Shown here: piece after piece, positions 40,606 through 49,050 of the stretch
How positions within the stretch are numbered: the first letter of the stretch is position 1
How the letters are laid out: each line of letters opens with the position of its first letter
Assembly: GCF_009720525.1 (NCBI RefSeq)
Contig: NZ_CP043930.1
Coordinates: 6,212,001 to 6,276,000, forward strand
DNA length: 64,000 nucleotides
Direction: 5' to 3'
Source of the DNA: Gimesia benthica
GTDB taxonomy: Bacteria; Planctomycetota; Planctomycetia; Planctomycetales; Planctomycetaceae
The notes under the pieces: generated by a model
What the model was told of the DNA's origin: nothing
Database searches by the model: none
The model's input: the letters and a program-made list of their open reading frames with translations, nothing else
Program-made: the position numbers and the translations under genes

Positions 40606-41436
40606 GCAACAGATATCTCATATTCTGCGTTTTTTTAGAGAGTGGGTCTGTCTGCTCCGATTTTGTTCTAGTCAGGATTCTCGACATTAGAGGTCGATCA
40701 GTTGAGTTAAGTCGATCATCCTCTCACGATTGGTCATCTGATTATGAAGTAATAGCAAGTTTTTCAAAGGAACAATCTATGCACGGTTCTGCAGGATCAC
40801 AGTGCTGTTTGTTCCGGCATTCTACGCATCACTGCGCGAGCTCTCGCGTCTTGGAATGATACAACCGTGGCGTAAAGCGAAGTCGATTTGTTCCTCTTTG
40901 TAGCGTTTTCGTTTCATAGATCTAACCTTTTCCGGAATACAACATAACTAAATCTCTTGCATTTCACATAGATCGGAAAACGGGGAGAAGGTTAAGCCGA
41001 AGTGGCTGTGCTGCGGAGATTGTTCACCGCGATTCTTGATCGGATTGCACGACTGGTAATCCCGCCGCCGGTTACGCATGACGTGAAGCGGAAGTATATC
41101 AAATAGCAAAAACCTGGTTCCTCTTAGAGATGGTCTGTGCAAAACAAACGCTGGTCGCTGGGAAATGCTCCGTTTGGCTCCGTTCCCGGATCGCTGGGTC
41201 TCGAAGATGGGAAAGATGTCGATAAATACACACAAATTACACTCGGGGAGCTGTTGTTATTATAATCGGAAAGGTCACAAGTCTGGACCGGCTTCAGGCT
41301 CAACCGAGATGGGAAATCCCAGTTATTGGAAGGTGCCCGGCACCGATTGGCCTTGCTCAGTCAAAGAAGGATCGGTAGCCTTTGATGTGTATTCGGTCTT
41401 CGATGTCAATCCAACACGGGAAGTGAAGTGTGAATC
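40606..41436. other. Decayed region between two DUF1501 loci
   Basis: Contains an IS3 orfA scar (separate entry) and short coding-like pieces without recognisable family. One is a plus-strand frame ending at 41443 that overlaps the next start as ATGCTGA, as a lost upstream operon partner might; another is a VAVLRRLFTAILDRIARLVIPPP-like piece near 41001-41106. None is firm enough to call. Confidence 0.35.
40824..40960 (-). mobile_element. IS3-type orfA start fragment
   Basis: From ATG at 40917 the minus strand reads MKRKRYKEEQIDFALRHG, the typical IS3 OrfA N-terminus, preceded by an AAAAGG ribosome site. Similarity ends after about 16 codons and a stop follows. Confidence 0.55.
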
Positions 41437-42873
41437 ATGCTGACAGTCCACGGTTATCCGAATCGAGTCTGTTCCGGTCTGACGCGCCGTGAGGCGCTGC
41501 AGATCGGGGGGGCAGGTCTGTTTGGTCTCAGTCTGCCCGGTGTGCTGGCTGCTGAAGACGCGGCGGCAACCTTCAGCAGCGCCAGGGCGAAATCGGTGAT
41601 CTTTCTCTACCTGTTTGGTGGTCCCAGTCAGTTGGAATCGTTCGACATGAAACCGGACGCATCAAGTTCCATTCGTGGGCCCTTCATTCCAATTGAATCC
41701 CGAACTCCCGAATTACGGATCTGTGAACATCTCAGCAGGACGGCGCAGATCTCAGATAAGGTCTGTGTCATCCGCACGATGACCCACCCGCACAATGATC
41801 ATAATGCCAGTCATTATATTCAGACCGGACATAAATTTACCCGGTCAGCCGCCGACGGGGGAGATGTCAACGCCCGTTCGACGGACTGGCCTTCCATGGG
41901 CAGTGTCGTGGAATACCTTTCGCGCCAGGCCCCCGCTGCGCATCTCCGCAGCATTCCTGATTACATCTACCTGCCCAACAAGCTGGGCGCCCTGCAGGGA
42001 TACGAGCGCACCGGGCAACACGCAGGCTGGCTCGGCTCGGCGTACAACGCGTTTGCCACCAACATCCAGAAACGGAACTCCGCCGACAATCCCTATTTTC
42101 GAGACTGTGTGGACCAAGAACTCGACTTCCGGATTAAGGGAATGGTGACGACAGAAGCGATCACGCTGGATCGCCTGAACCAGCGCAACAGTCTGCTGAA
42201 ACAGTTCGATCAGGCCAACAGAGCCTTTCATGAGCAACAAGTTTACGAAAACTTCGATCGCATTCAGCAACGTGCACTGTCGCTAGTGACTTCGAAGAAA
42301 ATGCGGTCGGCTTTTGATATCCGACAGGAATCGGCGGTGGTCCGCGATCGTTACGGCAGGCATCTGTTTGGTCAGTCCGCCCTGATGGGGCGGCGGATGG
42401 TGGAAGCCGGCGCACGCTTTGTCACGGTCTGCTGGGATGCCCCCGATGGCTACAGCTGGGATTCGCATCGCAGTTCAAAACATCTCCAGCAGCATCTGCT
42501 TCCTGGGTTTGACCAGACCTATTCTGCCCTGATAGCCGATCTGGACGAGCGCGGCTTACTCGAGGAAACACTCGTCGTGGCCGTAGGCGAAATGGGACGC
42601 ACTCCCAAACCAAATAGCGCCTGGGGCCGGGGGCACTGGTCACATTGTTTCCCCTGCCTGTTGGCCGGCGCCGGCATTCAAGGCGGTGCCGTATATGGCA
42701 CATCTGATGACCAGGCCGCCTATCCGCTGGAAAGCCCTGTCAGTCCCGAGGACCTCGCCAAAACTATCTACTGGTCACTCGGTATCAACCCTGATCTGTT
42801 CCTGAAAGATCAGGAAGACCGACCGATTCCCATCATCGAAGGCGGCCAGCCCCTTAAACAGCTCTTTGCTTGA
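41437..42873 (+). CDS. DUF1501 secreted protein (second copy)
   Basis: A 478-residue DUF1501 protein with Tat-like leader LTRREALQIGGAGLFGLSLPG. Motifs: SVIFLYLFGGPSQLESFDMKP, VCVIRTMTHPHNDHNASHYIQTGH, GRHLFGQSALMGRRMVEAGARFVTVCWDA, VVAVGEMGRTPKPN, GRGHWSHCFPCLLAGAGIQGG. It belongs to a different subgroup from the copy at 39139. Its start overlaps the end of a decayed upstream frame (ATGCTGA), which suggests it was once the second gene of an operon whose first member (a PSCyt1/DUF1553 gene in other loci) has been lost through IS activity. Confidence 0.92.
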   Translation: MLTVHGYPNRVCSGLTRREALQIGGAGLFGLSLPGVLAAEDAAATFSSARAKSVIFLYLFGGPSQLESFDMKPDASSSIRGPFIPIESRTPELRICEHLSRTAQISDKVCVIRTMTHPHNDHNASHYIQTGHKFTRSAADGGDVNARSTDWPSMGSVVEYLSRQAPAAHLRSIPDYIYLPNKLGALQGYERTGQHAGWLGSAYNAFATNIQKRNSADNPYFRDCVDQELDFRIKGMVTTEAITLDRLNQRNSLLKQFDQANRAFHEQQVYENFDRIQQRALSLVTSKKMRSAFDIRQESAVVRDRYGRHLFGQSALMGRRMVEAGARFVTVCWDAPDGYSWDSHRSSKHLQQHLLPGFDQTYSALIADLDERGLLEETLVVAVGEMGRTPKPNSAWGRGHWSHCFPCLLAGAGIQGGAVYGTSDDQAAYPLESPVSPEDLAKTIYWSLGINPDLFLKDQEDRPIPIIEGGQPLKQLFA

Positions 42874-42984
42874 TTCGAAAAGGGAAACCAAAAAGCATTG
42901 AGAGGAAGCATTCTCTTCCCGGCCTCAATACCCTGCTATTTCTCATGACATTACTGACATTTTTGAGCGAGTTCTCGACATCGT

Positions 42985-43060
42985 CCCGTACAAAACCCTC
43001 TTCGTAACGACTTTTGCACGGGCCGATTCCGGAACTTGTGAACTCAGTGAAACTTACAAC
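42985..43060. mobile_element. IS left-end scar
   Basis: CCCGTACAAAAC...TTCGTAACGACT... GAAACTTACA matches the left end of IS copy B at 52337-52413. No transposase remains. Confidence 0.55.
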
Positions 43061-43227
43061 AGTTAAAGCCCACAGCGACTCGGAGTTAACTCGCAACTTT
43101 CGAAGTTTTGATTAGCAGGTTAAAAGCAACAGCGACAGCGCGATAAGTAGAAATGGCTGCGGCTCGCTCATCGCCTGATTGGTGGTGAACGCGCTGCAGG
43201 ACCTGAGCGATTCGAGTTGCCTATCGG

Positions 43228-44814
43228 CTATTGCCGACCCTTCTTGATGAACTCGTCGATGACGTTCGACATGTCGAACGACTTGCCGCCTTGCACGGGC
43301 GGGTATTTGGCGAGCGTCTCCAGGTGCTGCCCCATCAACTCACCCATCGGGGCCATCAGCCAAGAGACCTTTTGTAGCAAGTGCCCGTAGGAGTCCTTGC
43401 TGTCATAGCTCTCGTAGGGATCCATGCGGATGTTGAACACGAGCGGCACGGTCCGCGGAATGACGTTTGCGTAGTAGTCCTCCTTGGTCGAGAAGTGGAA
43501 CTTCCAAGGCCCCATACGGACTGCGGTTAGCTTGCTCTCATAGTAGTGGAAGATGTGGTTACGGCTCGACTTGTCGGCCTTGCCCATCCAGTAATCGAGG
43601 TTGTCAACGCCGTCGATGTACTGCTTCTTCTCCTTCATCACACGGGCGGCAACGTCGTCGATGCCGGCTGCCTTGGCGAGCGTGGTGAACAGGTCTTGGT
43701 GGCCTTGGATGCCGTTGAGCTTCGTGCCAGCGGGAATCTTTCCGGCCCAACGGACGACGCAGGGAACACGGACGCCGCCCTCGTAGGTCGTCATCTTCTC
43801 GCCGCGGAACGGTGTCGTGGCTCCGTGTGGCCAAGAGGCGTGTTCGGGACCATTGTCCGTCGAGTAGACAAGAATCGTGTTCTTGGTCAGCCCCATGTCT
43901 TCGAGGGCTTTCAGCACGATGCCCACTTCGTGGTCGTGCTGGAGCATGCCGGCCCCGTGGTAGTCGTCCTCGCTTGTGATCTTCTCGACCTTCTGCAACC
44001 AGTCGTCGCCGATTCGCGTATAGAGGTGCATGCGGCTGGTATTGAGCCACACGAAGAAGGGCTTGTCCGCCTTCTGGCAACGCTCCATGAAGTCAACAGC
44101 CTTCGGAATCACCTCCGAGCCGTCGAAGGTCTTCATCCGCTCCTGCGTGAGCGGTCCGGTGTCCTTGATCTTTTGCTTGCCGACCTTGCCAAACCTCGGG
44201 TGAGTTGTTGGGTCGTCCACATCCGTCGCCAACGAGTGGATTACACCGCGCGTACCGAACTTGGCTTCGTACTTCTCAAGATCGCCTGAGTACGCTTTGG
44301 CGAAGTTCTGGTAGTCCCGCTGCTCTGCTTCTTCTTGCGTATTGAGGTGGTAGAGATTGCCAAAGAACTCGTCAAAACCATGCACGGTCGGCAAGTGCTC
44401 GTTGCGGTCGCCCAGATGGTTCTTGCCAAAGTGCCCAGTCGCGTAGCCCTCTGCTTTGAGCACTTCCGCGAGACACGGCGAGGCTGCTTGAAGACCCAGT
44501 GCGTCCCCCGGCTGGCCCACAGTCGTCATCCCGGAGCGGATCGGATACTGCCCGGTGATGAACGCCGCCCGTCCCGCCGTACAAGACGGCTGGGCGTAGT
44601 GATCAGTGAACAGCACTCCCTCTTTGGCTATGCGGTCGATGTTGGGAGTGCCGTAGCCCATGACGCCATGGTTATAGCAGCCGAGGTTCGACCACCCGAC
44701 GTCGTCCCCCCACAGGACGAGGATGTTGGGTTTGTCTGCTGCATGGGTGTCGATTGCGGACATCAATGTTGCCATGAACGACATAATGAGGACGAGCAGG
44801 GATCGCGAGAGCAT
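43228..44814 (-). CDS. Type I sulfatase (formylglycine-dependent), exported
   Basis: Arylsulfatase-like enzyme of 528 residues with a signal peptide (about 1-25). The start at 44814 ([13 protein letters not shown]) is chosen over 44859 because of an AGAAAGG site and the signal peptide position. Metal ligands Asp37-Asp38 lie in [11 protein letters not shown]. The modified Cys78 sits in CTAGR, the C-x-A-x-R form of the sulfatase signature, followed by [14 protein letters not shown]. Other motifs: [32 protein letters not shown] and [13 protein letters not shown]. Base composition is richer in GC than the surrounding IS-scarred DNA, suggesting acquisition. A GntR/FadR-type operator lies about 51 bases upstream. 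It hydrolyses sulfate esters, likely of marine polysaccharides, but the exact substrate is unknown. Confidence 0.93.
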   Translation of the reverse strand: MLSRSLLVLIMSFMATLMSAIDTHAADKPNILVLWGDDVGWSNLGCYNHGVMGYGTPNIDRIAKEGVLFTDHYAQPSCTAGRAAFITGQYPIRSGMTTVGQPGDALGLQAASPCLAEVLKAEGYATGHFGKNHLGDRNEHLPTVHGFDEFFGNLYHLNTQEEAEQRDYQNFAKAYSGDLEKYEAKFGTRGVIHSLATDVDDPTTHPRFGKVGKQKIKDTGPLTQERMKTFDGSEVIPKAVDFMERCQKADKPFFVWLNTSRMHLYTRIGDDWLQKVEKITSEDDYHGAGMLQHDHEVGIVLKALEDMGLTKNTILVYSTDNGPEHASWPHGATTPFRGEKMTTYEGGVRVPCVVRWAGKIPAGTKLNGIQGHQDLFTTLAKAAGIDDVAARVMKEKKQYIDGVDNLDYWMGKADKSSRNHIFHYYESKLTAVRMGPWKFHFSTKEDYYANVIPRTVPLVFNIRMDPYESYDSKDSYGHLLQKVSWLMAPMGELMGQHLETLAKYPPVQGGKSFDMSNVIDEFIKKGRQ

Positions 44815-44864
44815 GGTGCACCTTTCTAGTTGAGGAATCTTCCGGTCCATCTCATTCATAGCTC

Positions 44865-44881
44865 AGTTGGTCCGACCAACT
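44865..44881. promoter_or_regulatory. GntR/FadR-type operator upstream of the sulfatase
   Basis: AGTTGGTCCGACCAACT is a perfect 17-bp palindrome that fits the FadR-subfamily consensus TnGTnnnACnA. It sits 51-67 bases upstream of the sulfatase start on the minus strand, a position suited to repression. No GntR gene is in the window. Confidence 0.6.
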
Positions 44882-45340
44882 ACAATTTCTACATTTACCA
44901 TAGATAATGTCAGCGCGGATTTGGACATTTTGTAAGAATCTAGGCAGAGTTTGCTGTTTAACCACTGTACTTTCGTCACATTTCAGGAAAAAGTCAGCCT
45001 GGTGTCGGCGAAACGGTCTTGCCGCTGCCAGTGTTCCGTGCCGAGTGGACCGCGTCGGCCGGGATCAACGGCTCTTCGCTCAGGCGCGTGTGATGGCACT
45101 TGGCTTTCCACCTGAGGGCTAAAGAAACGCCCTGAAGCGGGGCAAGGAACTTGCTGCGCATCACGTTAGCCGCTGGTGATCGCCTCGCCCGCGGTTGGCA
45201 GGCCCTGGGGCGACCGTCGCGAGCGGTTGATCCAGGGCCTTCTCGTTGCGCGTTCATCAGAGTTCGCTCTCGCGTGTGCGGGAGCGGTTGTGTTTCACCA
45301 CGACCGCCCCGCGCAGGGGCGGTCCCAAAGGAGGATAACC
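44882..45340. other. GC-rich leader without a gene of its own
   Basis: No supported gene. GC content rises sharply from about 45000. The part before the DUF932 fragment looks like the long leader usually found upstream of such plasmid or phage-like genes. Confidence 0.35.
45302..45324 (+). promoter_or_regulatory. Leader hairpin before the DUF932 fragment
   Basis: GACCGCCCC-GCGCA-GGGGCGGTC, a perfect 9-bp stem, followed at once by AAAGGAGG and the ATG at 45341. The hairpin abuts the ribosome site and could influence translation. Confidence 0.55.
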
Positions 45341-45552
45341 ATGCTGAATCTCTGTCTGCACGCCGGAGCCAGTAGCGTCGAACTAAGCGATGTCTGGGAC
45401 TGTCCCACGCCGCGGCGAACCCATTCCTGGGTGCCTGTCCCTCATCAGAAGCTGTTGTCACTCGTTGAGGGGACGCTGGAGGGGAGCGGCCTTCACGTCG
45501 TCAACGAGGCCCATGCCCTGTGGAACGACGGGGCGCGTTACTTCGGGCAAAC
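45341..45552 (+). pseudogene. N-terminal fragment of a DUF932-type (plasmid/phage-like) protein
   Basis: Starts MLNLCLHAGASSVELSDVWDCPTP after a strong AAAGGAGG site and continues WVPVPHQKLLSLVEGTLEGSGLHVVNEAHALWNDGARYFGQ, matching the beginning of DUF932-domain proteins. These are normally about 300 residues and found on plasmids and integrated elements. After about 70 residues the sequence changes abruptly to a WD40 fragment. Expression signals look intact, so a chimeric short protein could be made. Confidence 0.55.
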
Positions 45553-45704
45553 TATGGGATGTCCGCACAGGTGAGGAACAGAGCATACTAAAGGGCCATG
45601 AAAGTCCCATAAGCGGTTTAGCTTTCAGACCAGATGGGACGCGAATCTATACATGGGATGAGAAGGTACAATTGATTTGGGATACCAAAACTGGCCTATG
45701 GGAA
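45553..45704 (+). pseudogene. WD40-repeat fragment
   Basis: In a different frame from the DUF932 piece: KLWDVRTGEEQSILKGHESPISGLAFRPDGTRIYTWDEKVQLIWDTKTG, one and a half WD40 repeats. It is fused in frame at the right to the end of an IS3 orfB, so it is an orphan piece of a larger, unidentified WD40 protein. Confidence 0.65.
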
Positions 45705-45904
45705 GCCAAGGTGCTGATCGAACGCTGGAGGAGAGATTACAATTCCATCAGACCGCACAGTTCCCTGGGCTACAGAGCCCCGGTACCGGAAGCGAAGCTG
45801 TTCTGCTCGCCTGCTTCCGCTCCGCTACAGCAGACGAGCAGAACAGCCATGAAAACAACAGAACACTAAGTCTTGTGACTGGTGTCATTCGTGGGGGCAG
45901 GTCA
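45705..45904 (+). mobile_element. IS3-family right end with orfB C-terminus
   Basis: Encodes AKVLIERWRRDYNSIRPHSSLGYRAPVPEA, the conserved C-terminal helix of IS3 OrfB transposases, then a stop. The element end is GTGACTGGTGTCATTCGT followed by GGGGGCAGGTCA. The next base begins the GH94 gene fragment. Confidence 0.8.
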
Positions 45905-46721
45905 GTATCGCCGCGCCTATTTTGATGACGGCACGCCGCTGGGATCGTCCTCGAACGAAGAATGTCAGATTGATGCCATCGCGCAGAGTTGGTCGATTCT
46001 TTCTGGTGCCGGTCCGGAAAATCGAACGACGGTCGCTATGCAAAGCGTGGATCGCCGACTGATTGACGACGACGAGCGATTGATCCGGTTACTGGATCCA
46101 CCCTTTGATAAGTCAGATCTCAACCCGGGATATATCAAAGGTTATGTTCCTGGCGTTCGGGAAAATGGAGGTCAATACACCCACAGTGCTATCTGGACTG
46201 TCATGGCGAAAGCAGCAATGGGAAACAGCAGCCGCGCCTGGGATCTGTTCTCGCTGATCAATCCCGTATCCCATGGATCGACACCAGATGAGATTTCAAC
46301 CTATCGAGTTGAACCGTACGTCGTAGCTGCAGACGTTTATGGAGTGGCCCCCCACACCGGACGGGGTGGTTGGACGTGGTATACGGGATCAGCCGGCTGG
46401 ATGTACCGCCTGATTGTAGAATCCCTGTTGGGGATGGAACTGGAAGTGGATCGACTACGGATAACTCCCCACCTGCCTGCTGACTGGCCCACTTTTAAAA
46501 TGCACTATCGCTATCGCGAAACCTTCTATCATATCACCATTCACAACAGTGGCACCGATGCCGAAGTCAGCCAGATGTCTCTGGATGGTGTAGAGTTGCC
46601 AGACCTATTCATTCCCCTGATCGACGACCACCTGGACCATGAAGTTGAGATAATGATGCAAATGAAAGATCCACCAAACGAAGTGCGAAGAATATATAAA
46701 CCTGGATCATCCTCCTTTTGA
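45904..46721 (+). pseudogene. C-terminal fragment of a cyclic beta-1,2-glucan synthetase / GH94 phosphorylase
   Basis: Reads YRRAYFDDGTPLGSSSNEECQIDAIAQSWSILSGAG, then LDPPFDKSDLNPGYIKGYVPGVRENGGQYTHSAIW, YRVEPYVVAADVYGVAPHTGRGGWTWYTGSAGWMYRLIVESLLG, and a C-terminal beta domain. This is the end of the (alpha/alpha)6 barrel of NdvB-type enzymes (usually above 2,700 residues) or cellobiose/chitobiose phosphorylases. It joins the IS3 right end directly, so at least 500 to 2,500 N-terminal residues are missing. It ends at a stop formed where another IS3 fragment begins. It cannot be active by itself. Confidence 0.8.
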
Positions 46722-46756
46722 GGTGGAGGTAACCATACCCACCAGGCGTCATTCAG
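46719..46756 (+). mobile_element. IS3 orfA start scar
   Basis: TGAGGTGGAGGTAACC then ATACCCACCAGGCGTCATTC closely matches 35539-35574 of the IS3 left-end fragment (orfA start, ATG degraded to ATA). The terminal repeat and the rest of orfA are absent. Confidence 0.6.
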
Positions 46757-46966
46757 CTTCCCGTCCACCGCAACCTTTTCAAATGATTCAAGTACCTCCA
46801 GGCCACGCCAAATTCCAAAGCCGCCGATAATTACAGCGAGGCACGTCGTAATCCAGTTCTCAATGTTCGTATCGCCCGCGTCGAACATTTGACTCCAAGA
46901 ATCAGCCCGCGTAATAAAGGGGGTATACGGGATGAGCACCTTGCCAACACAGCGACGAACTGTCAT
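46757..46966 (-). pseudogene. Possible membrane-protein fragment
   Basis: The minus strand from ATG at 46966 reads MTVRRCVGKVLIPYTPFITRADSW, SQMFDAGDTNIENWITTCLAVIIGGFGIWRGLEVLESF and then runs into the IS3 scar. It has one likely membrane helix. No ribosome site and no recognised family, so this is weak; it could be the N-terminal remnant of a gene cut by the IS3 element. Confidence 0.25.
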
Positions 46967-47039
46967 ACTGGAAGAATTGGACGAAAGCCATCGTCTGTTG
47001 CCGCTCCGAACGATAGCAAACACGTTACAAGGAGCAATT

Positions 47040-47441
47040 ATGAAAATTGTCAGAATCGAGGATTTGACAGGTGGGGAACGTGAAGTGATAAGTCCGGCGG
47101 GGTGGACAAGCTTCCGCTTTCTGCTGAAGAGTGACAATATGGGCTTTTCCATGCACGAAACCGTTTTCCCGCCCGGCCTGGAAGTGCAGATGTGGTACAA
47201 GAACCATCTGGAGGCGGTCTACTGTTACCAGGGGACCGGCGAGATTACCGACCTGGAAACGGACGAAAAGCACGATATCAAACCAGGGACACTTTATGCC
47301 CTGGACAAGCACGACCGACACATCCTGAAAGCCCATACCGAGCTACGGCTGGTCTGCACGTTTAACCCGCCCGTGACGGGACGTGAGATTCACGACAAGG
47401 ACGGCGCTTACGCTCTGCCCGAACAGAACGAAGAATCATAG
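47040..47441 (+). CDS. ectC: Ectoine synthase (orphan)
   Basis: A 133-residue cupin enzyme. The known reaction is ring closure of N-gamma-acetyl-2,4-diaminobutyrate to ectoine, a compatible solute. ATG at 47040 has an AAGGAG site six bases upstream. The metal ligands of the family are present (Glu58, Tyr86, His94 here), as are the substrate-pocket residues Trp22, Arg26, Thr41, Tyr53, Cys106, Phe108, Glu116 and His118. The signatures MWYKNHLEAVYC and GTLYALDKHDRH are intact. No ectA, ectB or ectD is near. Orphan EctCs are known in non-producers and can use imported precursor or cyclise glutamine slowly. The neighbours are an ATP-grasp enzyme and an HDAC-family deacetylase, which may hint at a different use. 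Confidence 0.93.
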   Translation: MKIVRIEDLTGGEREVISPAGWTSFRFLLKSDNMGFSMHETVFPPGLEVQMWYKNHLEAVYCYQGTGEITDLETDEKHDIKPGTLYALDKHDRHILKAHTELRLVCTFNPPVTGREIHDKDGAYALPEQNEES

Positions 47442-47729
47442 GAACGACGCCCTGAGGTGACTGAAAAGAACCCGTAAAAGAGATGCGTTGGGCCGAGGTT
47501 TGGGTGCGTTCAGGCAGCCAAGCGCTTTGCTCGACGGTAAGTGTTCGTTGCGCCGCGATGGGACGACGATGCGAACAAAATGGGACCGAAGGACGTCATG
47601 TCAAAGTGTATGCACCCGATGTCCTGGTCCAGGAAACGTCCCTGCACACTAAGGTTGGCGGAGTGTCTGGTGTATAGAAGTGTTCTCTCACTCCGATGAA
47701 TTATTGTAAATACAAAAAGGAGTGAAAAT
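47442..47729 (+). other. Spacer between ectC and the ATP-grasp gene
   Basis: No gene or clear terminator. Both genes point the same way, so co-transcription is possible. Confidence 0.35.
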
Positions 47730-49037
47730 ATGGCTGTTACACCTGAGTCAAAGCTGTCCCAGGAAGTCCTAAGTTGGCGGGATCCTTCCCTGGATTCTGT
47801 TCGTGGGACTGAAACGCCCAAAGATCCCAACAAGGGTTATATTGCTCTGCTCGGCTGGAGCGTAAACGCGATTAAAGCCGCGCAGAAATTTAACCGCCGC
47901 TATATCGTGGTCGCGCCTGACTGGGCAGCCGATTTTTGTACCGCGAATAACATCCCGTTCATTCCCTGGGACTTTGAGCGTCTGACTGACCGCTCAATGG
48001 AAATCGTCGAGAAACTGAAAGCAGAGGGAGTGGATGTGGCAGTCCCGTTGTTCGAAGAGACTGTCGAATGGTCCGGGGTGATCAACTCTGTCTTGCTTGA
48101 TAGCCCCCGCATGTACGGTCAGTCCATTTTATTCCGCGACAAGGCGCTGATGAAGCGTCGGGCTCAGCTTGGCGGCATACGCGTCGGGATCTTCGAAGAG
48201 GCGCACGAAAAAGAAGACGTGGTTCGCTTTATGAAACGAGTAAATCAGACTTTACTCCATCTCGATGGCGACCCGGACGATCCGATTCACGTCAAAGCTT
48301 TCGATAAAGCCGGTTGCCTGGGGCACCGCGTGATCCGCACGGTCGAAGATATCGATGCAATTCCCGATGAAGAATACCCGTTGTTGATGGAAAGCCACCT
48401 GGATGGCTGGGAGTTTGCAGTTGAAGCCTGGATTCACAATGGAAAGATCAAGTTCCTGAATATCTCAGAGTATGTCACATTAGGCTATTCTGTATTCGTA
48501 CCTGCCACGAAAGAACTGGAAAGCTGGCGAGAAGCAATTACCAAACAGGTTGAGTTGCTGATCAAAACCTTTGATATCCAGTTCGGTCAGATTCATCCTG
48601 AGTATTTCGTGACTAGTGACGGCACCATGTACTTTGGCGAAGTTGCATACCGCCCGCCGGGGTTCAAAGCCTTCGAACTGATAGAGCGGGCTTATGGCTT
48701 TAGTGGCTATCAGGCCTCGATGTTGGTGTTTGACCCCAAGAGTACTCCAGAAGAGGTCGATGCCTTCTTCCCTCGTGAAGTGGTCGATGCGAAGGGCTAC
48801 GCCGGCTGCTTTGGTGTATATCCAAGACGTCGTGTGGTCAGCAAGTTGGAAATGCCGAAAGAGTGTGTTGAGCATCCTTACTTTGAGTCGCACGAACTGG
48901 TGCCACCTGCGGGAGCGACAGTGCCGGAGCGAAATGCATTCGGCACCCACTGGGGCCTTGTCTTCTTCTTTGGGGATGACCCGATCAAGATGCGAGATTT
49001 GCTGAAAGCCCAGGAAGAGCTGGACTTTTACGTTTGA
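47730..49037 (+). CDS. ATP-grasp superfamily ligase-like protein
   Basis: A 435-residue cytoplasmic protein. An N-terminal Rossmann-like pre-ATP-grasp part (IALLGWSVNAIKAAQKFNRRYIVVAPDWAADFC, VDVAVPLFEETVEWSGVINS) is followed by an ATP-grasp domain. This shows FRDKALMKRRAQLGGIRVG, HVKAFDKAGCLGHRVI, LLMESHLDGWEFAVEAWIHNGKI (the Glu/hinge strand) and, near the C-terminus, IHPEYFVTSDGTMYFGEVAYRPPG in place of the usual metal-binding E-x-N pattern. An AAGGAG site lies before the ATG. Family members join a carboxylate to an amine or thiol using ATP; here neither partner can be named. It lies 288 bases after ectC and convergent to the deacetylase. Confidence 0.85.
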   Translation: MAVTPESKLSQEVLSWRDPSLDSVRGTETPKDPNKGYIALLGWSVNAIKAAQKFNRRYIVVAPDWAADFCTANNIPFIPWDFERLTDRSMEIVEKLKAEGVDVAVPLFEETVEWSGVINSVLLDSPRMYGQSILFRDKALMKRRAQLGGIRVGIFEEAHEKEDVVRFMKRVNQTLLHLDGDPDDPIHVKAFDKAGCLGHRVIRTVEDIDAIPDEEYPLLMESHLDGWEFAVEAWIHNGKIKFLNISEYVTLGYSVFVPATKELESWREAITKQVELLIKTFDIQFGQIHPEYFVTSDGTMYFGEVAYRPPGFKAFELIERAYGFSGYQASMLVFDPKSTPEEVDAFFPREVVDAKGYAGCFGVYPRRRVVSKLEMPKECVEHPYFESHELVPPAGATVPERNAFGTHWGLVFFFGDDPIKMRDLLKAQEELDFYV

Positions 49038-49050
49038 TCCGGACGCGAAA

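Noticed and set aside
46541-47200. A 219-residue minus-strand frame
   Set aside because: Its first third is antisense to ectC and its last part antisense to the IS3 scar and GH94 fragment; only the middle might be a real fragment and is listed as such.
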